Positions 8,851 through 17,248 of a stretch of DNA of 64,000 bases are shown piece after piece. The translations under genes and the position numbers were made by a program. The stretch comes from Paenibacillus sp. FSL K6-1096 (GTDB lineage Bacteria; Bacillota; Bacilli; Paenibacillales; Paenibacillaceae): contig NZ_CP150274.1 of assembly GCF_037977055.1 (NCBI RefSeq), forward strand, positions 1,426,001 through 1,490,000. The letters are read 5' to 3'. The notes beneath the pieces were generated by a model. The model saw only the letters and a program-made list of their open reading frames with translations, did not search any database and was not told where the DNA came from. The number at the start of each line of letters is the position of its first letter. The first letter of the stretch is position 1.

Positions 8851-9060
8851 TTTACGGCGGAAGCGGTTATGGTAACCTCTGCCCTTTTTGTGGCCTTACT
8901 GGATATTAGGACTATTCGGGCCGGAGCATTCAGACATAACATACAGCAGACAATCTGATGCGGCATCTGGACATAAACCGGCGCGCCTGCCCATCCGCTT
9001 GTCTGTCCGATGAGCCTGGCGAGTCCATGAGCTAGAAACAAATGAAAGGGGTTTTCATTC
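8851..9060 (+). promoter_or_regulatory. Full-length structured leader, copy F (upstream of gene 6), with permease-gene echo
   Basis: The box CATAACATA lies at 8935-8943, followed by the hairpin 8947-9005 (CAGACAA/TTGTCTG, GATG/CATC, GGCA/TGCC, apical CTGG/CCGG with a G-U pair). The 3' palindrome is degraded here (CGATGAGCCTGGCG). Its first 50 bases, from TTACGGCGGAAGCGG through GTAACCTCTGCCC to TTTTGTGG, closely follow the last bases of the permease gene at 2091-2140, including the stop-codon region. Confidence 0.6.
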
Positions 9061-10221
9061 ATGAATACGAATATGGAACACCGCAGAAGGAATTTATCAT
9101 CAGGTAATCGTTATGTCTTTGTTAGCTGTCAAGCTAATGGCTATGGCTATGTCGCTGTCATTGATCCTGTACCCGATAAGGTCATCAAATGGATTCCGGT
9201 AGGCAAAAAACCTGGTCCTATGTGCATGGACCCTTCAGAAAAAAAACTTTATGTGCTTAATACCGAAAGTGACTCAGTCACCGTAATTGACACTGTCAAC
9301 CTTATCGATATAAAAACCATTAAAATTGGCAATTCGTCTACACAGGTCCTTCCTAATACTATCTTTGCTTCTGCTAAAGGCAATAAAATCTATGTATCCA
9401 AAGCAGATACTAAATATAGGACGTATGTAACTATTATTGACTCCCTCAAAGATGAGGTTACAGAAGCAGTGCCATTACCATTACAAAAAAACTACAGTTT
9501 CGCCTTTACAGGCAATAAGAATAGTAATTATGTCTATCTTGCATGCCTTAGTATGGATGGTTCGCCACAGGATAGACTTTTCGCTATCAACATTGACCAA
9601 GATTTCGCTTATCCGGTTGGAGTTGGGATGGATATATCCTTTGACGGGTTCCACAACCCCTTCACTGTTCACCCAGATGGGCACACATTAGCCACGTTTG
9701 GATTCTACGGATTGCTCACCTATTTTGACGGCTATGAAATTGGGAACAGCAGAGTTCCAATGGCGTTGGAACAAACAGTATCCGGGATCTACATGGACAA
9801 TAAAAAGCTAGTCTGCACCATGCGCGACGAATTAGACTATCTGGCATTAATTGACAACCTGTCCATTCATAAGGATGGAAGCATCAGCTATGGAGATTTT
9901 AAGAAAATCCCCAGTTATCGATGGCAGGATAAAATTCGTCTGTCACGTAATCAAACCTACGTTGGTGTTACCATTCGACCTTTTGGCGACTATAAGAGCG
10001 GTGTGCAAATCATTAACATAGCGGAAGAGAATGGAATGAACAAGTTAGTTGAATTGCCTTTTGTCGGTGATCTCGCATTTTACGGTGACACCAAGGCCTA
10101 TGTGGGAGAGGAGAGCTCGGTTCGACCAATTGATGTGACAAATGGAACGGCTCTACCCCCTATCGACATGAAAGCCGGCGTCGCAAACATTATTTCCGGT
10201 TATATCAATCAGTCCTTGTAA
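9061..10221 (+). CDS. YVTN/YncE-type beta-propeller protein, array member 6
   Basis: A 386-residue, comparatively divergent paralogue. ATG start at 9061 with GAAAGGGG upstream. Blades read VAVIDPVPDKVIKWIPVG, KLYVLNTESDSVTVIDTVN and TYVTIIDSLKDEV. The conserved centre has changed to ALEQTVSGIYMDN, and SYRWQDKIRLSRNQ keeps the next block. The stop TAA ends at 10221, and member 7 begins 44 bases later without a terminator, so the two are probably co-transcribed from leader F. Function unknown. Confidence 0.8.
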   Translation: MNTNMEHRRRNLSSGNRYVFVSCQANGYGYVAVIDPVPDKVIKWIPVGKKPGPMCMDPSEKKLYVLNTESDSVTVIDTVNLIDIKTIKIGNSSTQVLPNTIFASAKGNKIYVSKADTKYRTYVTIIDSLKDEVTEAVPLPLQKNYSFAFTGNKNSNYVYLACLSMDGSPQDRLFAINIDQDFAYPVGVGMDISFDGFHNPFTVHPDGHTLATFGFYGLLTYFDGYEIGNSRVPMALEQTVSGIYMDNKKLVCTMRDELDYLALIDNLSIHKDGSISYGDFKKIPSYRWQDKIRLSRNQTYVGVTIRPFGDYKSGVQIINIAEENGMNKLVELPFVGDLAFYGDTKAYVGEESSVRPIDVTNGTALPPIDMKAGVANIISGYINQSL

Positions 10222-10265
10222 TGCACAGAGTCCATGAGTTAGATGACATGAAAGGGGGGGCATTT
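10222..10265 (+). repeat. Minimal leader remnant, copy G
   Basis: Only GAGTCCATGAG and the ribosome site AAAGGGGGGG remain of the leader between members 6 and 7. This is the most reduced copy and leaves essentially a ribosome binding site. Confidence 0.65.
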
Positions 10266-11426
10266 GTGAATACGAATATGGCAATCCGCAGCAGGAACTT
10301 ATCATCAGGTAATCCGTACGTGTTTGTGAGTTATGATGCCAGCTATAATATGGGCTATGTTGCTGTCGTTGATTCTAGACAAAATGAGCTCATCCAACGA
10401 ATTCAGGTGGGCACAAAGCCCGGGCCTATGTGCTTGAATTACCAGGAGGATAAGCTTTACGTAGTGAATATCGATCAGAATTTTATCACTGTCATTGATG
10501 CGTATGGCTTTAAAACAATCAAAACCGTTCACATTGGCGGTCCCTCTGCCAACAGCACTCCTGTTGCTATCTTCGCTGCTGCTAACGTGAACAAAGTCTA
10601 TGTAGCTCATTCTGATGACAGGACCGTTACAATTATTGACTCCGTCACGGATAAGGTTATTAAACAAGTGGATTTGCCTAGCGGAAGTGGCTACCCTTTT
10701 GCCTTCGCGGGTCATCCAAACAGCAATTATGTCTTTGTTGCATGCAGATCAAATGATACGAATAAAGGTAATGTTGCTGCCATTTCCATAGACGACGACA
10801 CCGTTTCTCCGTATGGAGATGGAATTGAGCTTACTTTTGACGGGAGCCGCAATCCTCTGACCGTTCATCCCGATGGGCATACCCAAGTCACGTTTGGACC
10901 TGATGGTATGCTTACCTATTTTGACAATGATTCAATTGGGGGCTCTAGTACGTCAAGTCTGCTGGACAATACGGTATCCGGGGTCTACACGGATAAACAA
11001 ATATTATTCTGCTCTATGCGTAAAGACAAAAACTATCTGAAAGTCATTAATAATCTGGCCATTAATAAGAATGGAATCGTCACCTATAAGAGTTTTGCGG
11101 ATTTCCCCAGCTACAAAGGGCAGGATAAAATTTGTCTTTCACGGACGCAAGCCTACATTGGCATTACCGTTCAACCTACTGATTCTCCAAGGGGTGGCGT
11201 GCAAATCATTGACTTAAAAGAAGGCTCCTCCCATTTAGTTGAGCTTGATTATGTCGGTGATTTAGCGTTTGCCGGTGATACCACGGCCTATGTAGGAGAT
11301 GTAACCTCGATTACTCCGATTGATCTGGCAACGGCAACAGCTCTGCCTGGTATATTTCTAGGCACAAACTTCATGGATCTCTTCACTGTCAAGAATATTG
11401 TTATTGGTTATAGCAATCAATCCTAG
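10266..11426 (+). CDS. YVTN/YncE-type beta-propeller protein, array member 7
   Basis: A 386-residue paralogue. The frame is open from an ATG at 10221, but the paralogues and the AAAGGGGGGG box show that the real start is the GTG at 10266 (NTNMAIRSRN). Blades read VAVVDSRQNELIQRIQVG, TVTIIDSVTDKVIKQVDLP and LLDNTVSGVYTDK. Short blocks are identical to members 1 and 5, giving a mosaic look. A strong hairpin follows. No signal peptide. Function unknown. Confidence 0.8.
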   Translation: MNTNMAIRSRNLSSGNPYVFVSYDASYNMGYVAVVDSRQNELIQRIQVGTKPGPMCLNYQEDKLYVVNIDQNFITVIDAYGFKTIKTVHIGGPSANSTPVAIFAAANVNKVYVAHSDDRTVTIIDSVTDKVIKQVDLPSGSGYPFAFAGHPNSNYVFVACRSNDTNKGNVAAISIDDDTVSPYGDGIELTFDGSRNPLTVHPDGHTQVTFGPDGMLTYFDNDSIGGSSTSSLLDNTVSGVYTDKQILFCSMRKDKNYLKVINNLAINKNGIVTYKSFADFPSYKGQDKICLSRTQAYIGITVQPTDSPRGGVQIIDLKEGSSHLVELDYVGDLAFAGDTTAYVGDVTSITPIDLATATALPGIFLGTNFMDLFTVKNIVIGYSNQS

Positions 11427-11449
11427 TAACAAAATCTTGAATATACGCA

Positions 11450-11486
11450 GAGAAGCGGTTCTCCGGATATCGGAGAACCGCTTCTG
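11450..11486. terminator. Hairpin between convergent genes
   Basis: AGAAGCGGTTCTCCG pairs perfectly with CGGAGAACCGCTTCT around GATAT. It lies between the end of the propeller array (+) and the end of the GH59-like gene (-). No strong T-run on either side, but the 15-bp stem and position fit a shared terminator. Confidence 0.7.
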
Positions 11487-11489
11487 AAG

Positions 11490-14400
11490 TTACATATGCT
11501 CCAGCAGATTAGCAAGCACCTGCGCACTCTCGGCACGGGTCATGGTGGCTTGCGGTGCGAATTGCTGATTGCCGCGCCCCTTGATCAGGCCCGCCTGTTC
11601 GGCAGTAACGGCTGCGTTCTTCGCCCAATCACGAATCAGGGTATGATCGCTGAACGAACTGGCAGCTGAGTCACTGCTACTCTTGCTTCCCTTCAAGTGA
11701 TCATACGCACGGACGATCATGACCGCCATCTCCTCGCGGGTAATGAGCTCATTCGGAGCGAAGGCGTCCTTGCTGCGTCCAAGCACAATGCCTGCTTCAT
11801 TCACAGCGGCAACCGCTTCAGCATACCAGGCCGTGGCATCCACATCAGTGAAGGACGATGCGGCTGGGCTTGCCGTCTTAAGGCCAAGCGCACGGGTAAT
11901 CATCGCGGCGAATTGCGCTCTGGTGACCTCTCCCTGCGGATCGAAGCGGTCACCCGGCATTCCTTCGATGATATGCTTCGCAGCCATGGACTTAATGACT
12001 GAGCTTGCCCAGTGGCCGCTGCTGACATCGGTGAAGCTCTTATCATACTCCAGCACAGCGTACTGGCTGAAATGCCGGACATCAGCTGCAATTTTACTAT
12101 TACCTTCCGCCAGCTTACCGCCCACATATTCCACCGCTCCGCTGGCAGCGATATGGTAGACGCCAAGCAGCTCGCGGTTCGCCTTAGAGTCTACTGCGAA
12201 GGTCAGAGTCAGCGGCTTGGCAAAAGCCGTCACCGGTACGGTGCTTCCGTCCGCAGCAACAACCTCCAGGCTGAAGCTGATGACCCCGCTTGCCGCTGTT
12301 AGCCGGACAGACCCGTTGACCGCCGGATCATTGATCCGCTGCTGGAGGCTATCAGCGTCTGACTTCACCGCCGACAGTCTGATGGCCGCTCCCTCCGTTT
12401 GACCTCCACCACCGGCAACGGTATCCAGGATGCTCTTCAGGGCGTCAGGGCTAAGATCAACAGCAACTGAATTCCAGGCAAGACGTAAGGTGTTTGCGCC
12501 TGTCATGCTTGTGACGCCTGCCGGAAGCAGCACGGATTCAGTAGCTTCCGTAAGCTGAACAGTTACTATTCCACCCACCGCAGCCTTGAAATCATCCTGT
12601 TGAAGCACCTTCTCCGTCTGGGGTGACGGGGACGGCGTTGCAGCCGGTTTAGGTGTTGGTGTTACAGCCGGTGCCGGTATCCATACCGGTTCATCCGTTG
12701 GAGCAGGTGTGGTTGACGGTTCCGGTTCCGGCGATGGTGTTGGCGTCGGAGTTGGCTGCTCCACCGGCGGCTGCTCCTCTTCACTCACTGTCACCTTTCT
12801 TGTTACTTCTGCGGCTGCGTTCCCCGCTGTATCACTGACATTATAATGGAAGATATATTCTCCTGCCTGTGCCGTATCCAGCTCCGCCAGGTTATAGACA
12901 TCACTGGTCACGGTGGTCACTATGCGGTCTGTGATATCCCCGTCCTGATCGTCATAAGCAGTAGCGCCCGCATCGGTGTATTCCGCACCCAATGCTAGAG
13001 TCACTTCGGCATCGCCAATCAGGTTAATCACCGGCGGAACTGTATCCGGCTCCGGCAGCGTGATCGTTCCGCTGGCCGAGCTGTCTGCTCTTGCTTCACC
13101 CTTGCTCAGCGTTACCGAGAAAGTGAAGCTGCCCTCTGTCTCCTCAGCGGCTGCCTGGAAGGCAGACAAGCTAATGTCGCCCAAGGTAACCCCGGTATCG
13201 CTGAAACCCGGCAGCCCGCTAATGGTCTGCTGCAGCCAGACCCGGACAGCTTCTTCATCATTCGCTTGGGCCATCTTAACGCTGTAAGCCGCTCCTTCAA
13301 TGATACTCTTCGCATCAAGTACAGCCTGTTCATTGGCCGCGCTGACCAAGTCCTTCTCTACAGCCAGATAGCTGATCAGCGAAGCCTGGCTGAACGTATT
13401 GTTTATCGAATATTTCACCGTACCGCTGACCGGCAGCGTGAAGTCGTGTTGAACGACAGCTCCGCCTGCACCGGCAATAAGCCCTGTCTTCACCGTCTCG
13501 GTCATGATCTCTCCATCAGCGTCTGGATAGCTGAGAGTAATATCCATCGTCCGGTTCCCGTTATTCCACCAGTCCAGATGATACGAAGTAACCGTGTATT
13601 TGCCAGCACTCAGAGGCAGGTTGTAGACCAGCGGCGTATTCCGCGTATTCGAGCCGTACACTCCGGTCTGGGCTTTATCGGTGGTGACTACAGCACCGCC
13701 AAGTCCTTTGACACTATAGGTAGCGCCCGTATTCGTATGTCCCCATACCGTATCTCCTGTGGACAATTGGTCTGCCTTGTGATTCAGCAGGCTGTCACCT
13801 GCAAGCTCCCGGATGGCTGTATACGGCGGGGTTGCGCCATCCCCGGCAACACCCATGTCCAGGAAGTATACCAGCCCTTCAGGAACCACTTCCACATAAG
13901 CAATGGTCTTCAAGCTTCCATAGGTGCCGGTGACCGCTACCCGTTCATATGGCGTGTCGAAGCGGACCGCATCAAGATTCCACTTCACCGCCACCTGTGT
14001 GGTCTTGCCGTCTGCGAGCGTGGCTTCTACCTTGGCTGGCAGCTCCGGCAGCTTCCCGGCATAGGTGGCCCTATCGGGAATGGACGCAAGCTCTCTCACA
14101 TCTCCGAGCAGCAGCAGATTAAGAGCGGAGGACAGACGTTCTACAAGCTGTGCTGCCCCTTCCTGGTCCAGCCGGTAGGAAGCCGGATCATTCAGCGCTG
14201 CCTGGGCGTTATCCAGCGCATTCATGAACATCTCCCAGTCCTTCTCCGGGTAGCCGTCTTCCCTGCTGACCGCAAGCGCAGCACTCACCGCCTGACTAAG
14301 CCCGGTGGTATCCGGGCTTCCTGCTCCTTCCCCGCCGATAACCGCAACGGAATCCACAGCGAGGGTCCCGCTCAGCACTTTGAGCTGCACCGTATGTTCA

Positions 14401-17090
14401 CCGTGCTTCAGTCCGCGTAGCGTGAAGGTCTGGTACAGCTCCTTCGCCGCATTAGCAGCACCCGAGACTACCAGAGTCTCGCCGTCCACCACAGCCTCCA
14501 GCTTCGCGGAGCCGTCGTTCGGTCCCAGAATATCAAGGCCCGTGCCGGTAAAAGTATACTTCAGCACCGCACCGGCTCCTTGGCTGGTAGAGAGGGAACG
14601 CTGATAGACATACATGCCTTTTCCATTCTCATGGGCCCAGTCACCTTCATAGACCAGCTTCGTCCCTGGGACTTCTGCCAGATCCGTCATCTCCAGATTA
14701 TCCAATTGCTCAGCATAATAAGGCGTATACCCGTCTACCTTCTCCACCTTCAGATTATCGAAGCGGGTGTGATAGAAGCCGCTGGCGAGCTGCACGCGCC
14801 CGGAGAGCTTCGGATTCGGATCGGTATAGGAGGCAAGCTCAACCTGATCCAGATAGGCAGTGACCGTGTCCCCAGCCACCTGAATGGCAATGTTATGCCA
14901 CGCGTCATGTGCCGTGTTGAAATCAGCAATCTTCACACCGCCGGAGCCGGTAGCTGCGTTGCCGCTGGCCACAACGGTCCCGCTGGACAGCAATTGCCAA
15001 CCGCCATCGAACCAGAACTTGAGCGCATAAGGGGTGCCGTTAATCGTCTGCGGCCCGCCCTGATATCTGGCTCCAATCGCAGCGTAATTATTCCCACCAT
15101 ACGTGCTATTTTGTTCAAAAGACACATCTGCACTGGCCTTATAATTGGTCCAGCGGTAATCCCCGATAGCTGTGACCGGGTCGCCGCCGTTCCAGGCCCC
15201 GCCCACTCCGGTGGTCGTCTGGTCCAGCTGCTGCCGCAGCACATAGTTGTCCGTGCCATCCACCAAATAGCCCTCGAATGCTCCGTTGAGATCATGTGTA
15301 TAACGCGGTATGACACTATACGGGCCGCCGCGCGAGCTGACATAGCTCTCTTCGCCGGTAATCTGTCCGCCCTCTCCGATCACGGGAACGCTCTTGTCGC
15401 CATAGTTGAAGTCATCCGCATATAGCCACTGGTCTTCTGTATTCTGTACGGACCCTGTGGCATCGGTATCCAGCACGGTGCGTTCGCCCTCCACCGGAAG
15501 CGGTGTGCTGAACCCTTCCTTATTGCGGTTGTCCAGCGTGGTGACCGTGACAATGGAGAACGGCTTCACACGGATGGTATACACCCCGCTGCCGTCTGCC
15601 TCAACATCCCCAAGATCCTTCATATAATTGCTGTTAAAAGCCTGACCTGGCTCCGCCGCACGCGTCTCCCACATCTCCAGAGACGGATTGCCGGTGTAAG
15701 CCATGTTGACGGCCTGAAGCTTGTATATCTTCTCAGTCTCGCTGTCATTAATGATGACCGTCGAGAAATCTTGCTTATCAGGTGAAGCCAGAGTCATATA
15801 GCTCGGAGTCCCGTTGCGCCCGCTGACCGGGTTCGTCCCGGTGGCTCCGGTGTAGCTCGCCTGGGGAACGGCCCGCCAGATGCCTGCCGTATTATCTTCG
15901 TTCTCCCAGCCGGTCTTGGCGAACCCGTTAAAATGCTTCAGGACAAGCAGTCCCGCATCATAATGAATGAAGCCCGACCACGGGTCGCGTGCGCTGACCA
16001 GCTCCTTGAAGGAGTATTGCCCGCCTTCATAGAAGGAGCCAATCGCCGGCTGGTAGATGAAATGCGTCCGGCGCGAATTCACAAAGCCCTTGATGATGGT
16101 ATTGCCCATCTCCAGCGGACCGCCGGTGCCGCCGATCCCCGTCCCGGGCACTGAAGGGTCCTTCATATTATTGTGGGGACGGAAGGCCGAGTTACTGAAG
16201 GTGGCCTGGGCTTCACTATTCCAGATCTCCTTGTCGAATTCATCTGCCAGCCGCTTGAAATTGCCTTTGCTGTCGTCGTCAGTGTTGTAATGATACCCGG
16301 CAGCGGCTACCGCTTCGCGCAGGGACAGGTCATTCACCAGCGCATCGCCGAAGGAGCCGATGCCGACTTCATCAGAAATGACCAGCTTAATGCTATGGTA
16401 CAGTTCCTTCTCCTGCTCGTCCTTGAAGTCTGACGTATCTGATTGGACTCTCTCGCCATACTCCTTCGTCCAGGCCAGATCCGGCGCGTGCTCATTGATA
16501 TGGGGATTCACATAATCCACCATATAGCCGTATTCGCGGTAAGCGGCCAGAATGGTCTTCTTATACCAGGTATAAATCTTGTCATTATTGTCCGCCCAAG
16601 CCGGAGCATTCCAGCGCAGGAAGCTAACCTTGACCGCCGGATTGACAGCCTTGGCATCGGCCGCAAGCTGGAAGCCGGGGTGCCGGGATACATTGGCCTC
16701 CTCATCCTCGGTGCGCATGGTCGCTGGGTCTGGACCGGTAGAGTTATTGCGGTCATTGCCCATCTCGATTTTGACATGATCGATCAAAGGCCGGTCGCCC
16801 CCGAACAGAATCTGCAGCAGTTGCGCATAGACCTCCGGCTGCTCGGACTTGTAGTCCATCAGCAGGGCGCTGGTACTGTTGCCGCTCAATACGCCGAACC
16901 CCTTGAAGGTCAGCCCGTTAACATTCCCCTCCTTGATGTCCTGACCGTCCAGCTGAATCCGCACCGCAGAAGCATCAGTCTCGCTGGCAGAGGCTACAGG
17001 CACACCTAATGCTGGAACCATTCCCGCTACGAGTGCAGCCGATAAAAGCACGGAGAAAAGCCTTTTCTTAACACGGTTCTTTCTGTTCAT
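11490..17090 (-). CDS. Secreted SLH-anchored GH59-like glycosidase (galactocerebrosidase family), multidomain
   Basis: A 1866-residue protein. Signal peptide at residues 1-36 (KKRLFSVLLSAALVAG...ASA). Residues ~45-520 resemble GH59: HVKIEMGNDRN near 105, FLRWNAPAW near 157, candidate acid/base Glu200 in HINEHAP and candidate nucleophile Glu293 in WNSEAQ. A concanavalin-like jelly roll follows (~555-790), then a carbohydrate-binding-like module (~805-920), FIVAR-like helices (~930-1000), Ig-like modules (~1000-1070 and ~1352-1436), a Pro/Thr linker (~1440-1490), and three SLH repeats (~1685-1738, 1747-1800, 1812-1865). It would remove terminal beta-galactose-type sugars at the cell wall. The start is fixed by AGGAGG just upstream. 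GH59 membership rests on motif similarity; natural substrate unknown. Confidence 0.75.
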   Translation of the reverse strand: MNRKNRVKKRLFSVLLSAALVAGMVPALGVPVASASETDASAVRIQLDGQDIKEGNVNGLTFKGFGVLSGNSTSALLMDYKSEQPEVYAQLLQILFGGDRPLIDHVKIEMGNDRNNSTGPDPATMRTEDEEANVSRHPGFQLAADAKAVNPAVKVSFLRWNAPAWADNNDKIYTWYKKTILAAYREYGYMVDYVNPHINEHAPDLAWTKEYGERVQSDTSDFKDEQEKELYHSIKLVISDEVGIGSFGDALVNDLSLREAVAAAGYHYNTDDDSKGNFKRLADEFDKEIWNSEAQATFSNSAFRPHNNMKDPSVPGTGIGGTGGPLEMGNTIIKGFVNSRRTHFIYQPAIGSFYEGGQYSFKELVSARDPWSGFIHYDAGLLVLKHFNGFAKTGWENEDNTAGIWRAVPQASYTGATGTNPVSGRNGTPSYMTLASPDKQDFSTVIINDSETEKIYKLQAVNMAYTGNPSLEMWETRAAEPGQAFNSNYMKDLGDVEADGSGVYTIRVKPFSIVTVTTLDNRNKEGFSTPLPVEGERTVLDTDATGSVQNTEDQWLYADDFNYGDKSVPVIGEGGQITGEESYVSSRGGPYSVIPRYTHDLNGAFEGYLVDGTDNYVLRQQLDQTTTGVGGAWNGGDPVTAIGDYRWTNYKASADVSFEQNSTYGGNNYAAIGARYQGGPQTINGTPYALKFWFDGGWQLLSSGTVVASGNAATGSGGVKIADFNTAHDAWHNIAIQVAGDTVTAYLDQVELASYTDPNPKLSGRVQLASGFYHTRFDNLKVEKVDGYTPYYAEQLDNLEMTDLAEVPGTKLVYEGDWAHENGKGMYVYQRSLSTSQGAGAVLKYTFTGTGLDILGPNDGSAKLEAVVDGETLVVSGAANAAKELYQTFTLRGLKHGEHTVQLKVLSGTLAVDSVAVIGGEGAGSPDTTGLSQAVSAALAVSREDGYPEKDWEMFMNALDNAQAALNDPASYRLDQEGAAQLVERLSSALNLLLLGDVRELASIPDRATYAGKLPELPAKVEATLADGKTTQVAVKWNLDAVRFDTPYERVAVTGTYGSLKTIAYVEVVPEGLVYFLDMGVAGDGATPPYTAIRELAGDSLLNHKADQLSTGDTVWGHTNTGATYSVKGLGGAVVTTDKAQTGVYGSNTRNTPLVYNLPLSAGKYTVTSYHLDWWNNGNRTMDITLSYPDADGEIMTETVKTGLIAGAGGAVVQHDFTLPVSGTVKYSINNTFSQASLISYLAVEKDLVSAANEQAVLDAKSIIEGAAYSVKMAQANDEEAVRVWLQQTISGLPGFSDTGVTLGDISLSAFQAAAEETEGSFTFSVTLSKGEARADSSASGTITLPEPDTVPPVINLIGDAEVTLALGAEYTDAGATAYDDQDGDITDRIVTTVTSDVYNLAELDTAQAGEYIFHYNVSDTAGNAAAEVTRKVTVSEEEQPPVEQPTPTPTPSPEPEPSTTPAPTDEPVWIPAPAVTPTPKPAATPSPSPQTEKVLQQDDFKAAVGGIVTVQLTEATESVLLPAGVTSMTGANTLRLAWNSVAVDLSPDALKSILDTVAGGGGQTEGAAIRLSAVKSDADSLQQRINDPAVNGSVRLTAASGVISFSLEVVAADGSTVPVTAFAKPLTLTFAVDSKANRELLGVYHIAASGAVEYVGGKLAEGNSKIAADVRHFSQYAVLEYDKSFTDVSSGHWASSVIKSMAAKHIIEGMPGDRFDPQGEVTRAQFAAMITRALGLKTASPAASSFTDVDATAWYAEAVAAVNEAGIVLGRSKDAFAPNELITREEMAVMIVRAYDHLKGSKSSSDSAASSFSDHTLIRDWAKNAAVTAEQAGLIKGRGNQQFAPQATMTRAESAQVLANLLEHM

Positions 17091-17116
17091 TCATTAATCC
17101 TCCTCTTTCTCAATGA

Positions 17117-17130
17117 AGTAAGCGCATTCA
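17117..17130 (-). promoter_or_regulatory. Possible cre/LacI-type operator upstream of the GH59-like gene
   Basis: Minus strand reads TGAATGCGCTTACT, close to the catabolite-responsive element pattern TGNAANCGNTNWCA with two mismatches. It lies 27-40 bases before the start codon. CcpA control is inferred, not shown. Confidence 0.35.
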
Positions 17131-17168
17131 ACATGTCGTTAGAAGAATGAGTGACTTGGGCAGACCTA

Positions 17169-17208
17169 TAAAAATACCTGGCAGACTGCAAAAGCTGCAA
17201 CTGCCAGG
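17169..17208 (-). terminator. Rho-independent terminator of the binding protein/permease operon
   Basis: On the minus strand CCTGGCAG pairs with CTGCCAGG, with an inner TGCAG/TGCA-type pairing, followed by TATTTTTAT. It ends the operon 17249-20529 and separates it from the GH59-like gene. Confidence 0.75.
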
Positions 17209-17248
17209 CTGAACCTCTTTCTAGTCTCAAAAAGTTAGAAAAACTCCA

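Noticed and set aside
2120..9060. CRISPR array or diversity-generating retroelement as explanation of the repeats
   Set aside because: Repeats are spaced by whole genes, not short spacers; no Cas gene, reverse transcriptase or template/variable repeat is present.
3451..9062. Minus-strand frames across three leaders that share a CLNAPAR peptide (3451-3651, 4892-5089, 8847-9062)
   Set aside because: The likeness follows from DNA conservation of the leader; copy A has stop codons in the matching frame and no ribosome sites are seen.
10221..10265. ATG at 10221 as start of array member 7
   Set aside because: The conserved ribosome site and all paralogues place the start at GTG 10266.
13266..14420. 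384-codon plus-strand frame inside the GH59-like gene
   Set aside because: Shadow of a GC-rich minus-strand gene with clear domains; no ribosome site and no recognisable protein pattern. The same applies to 14580-15425.
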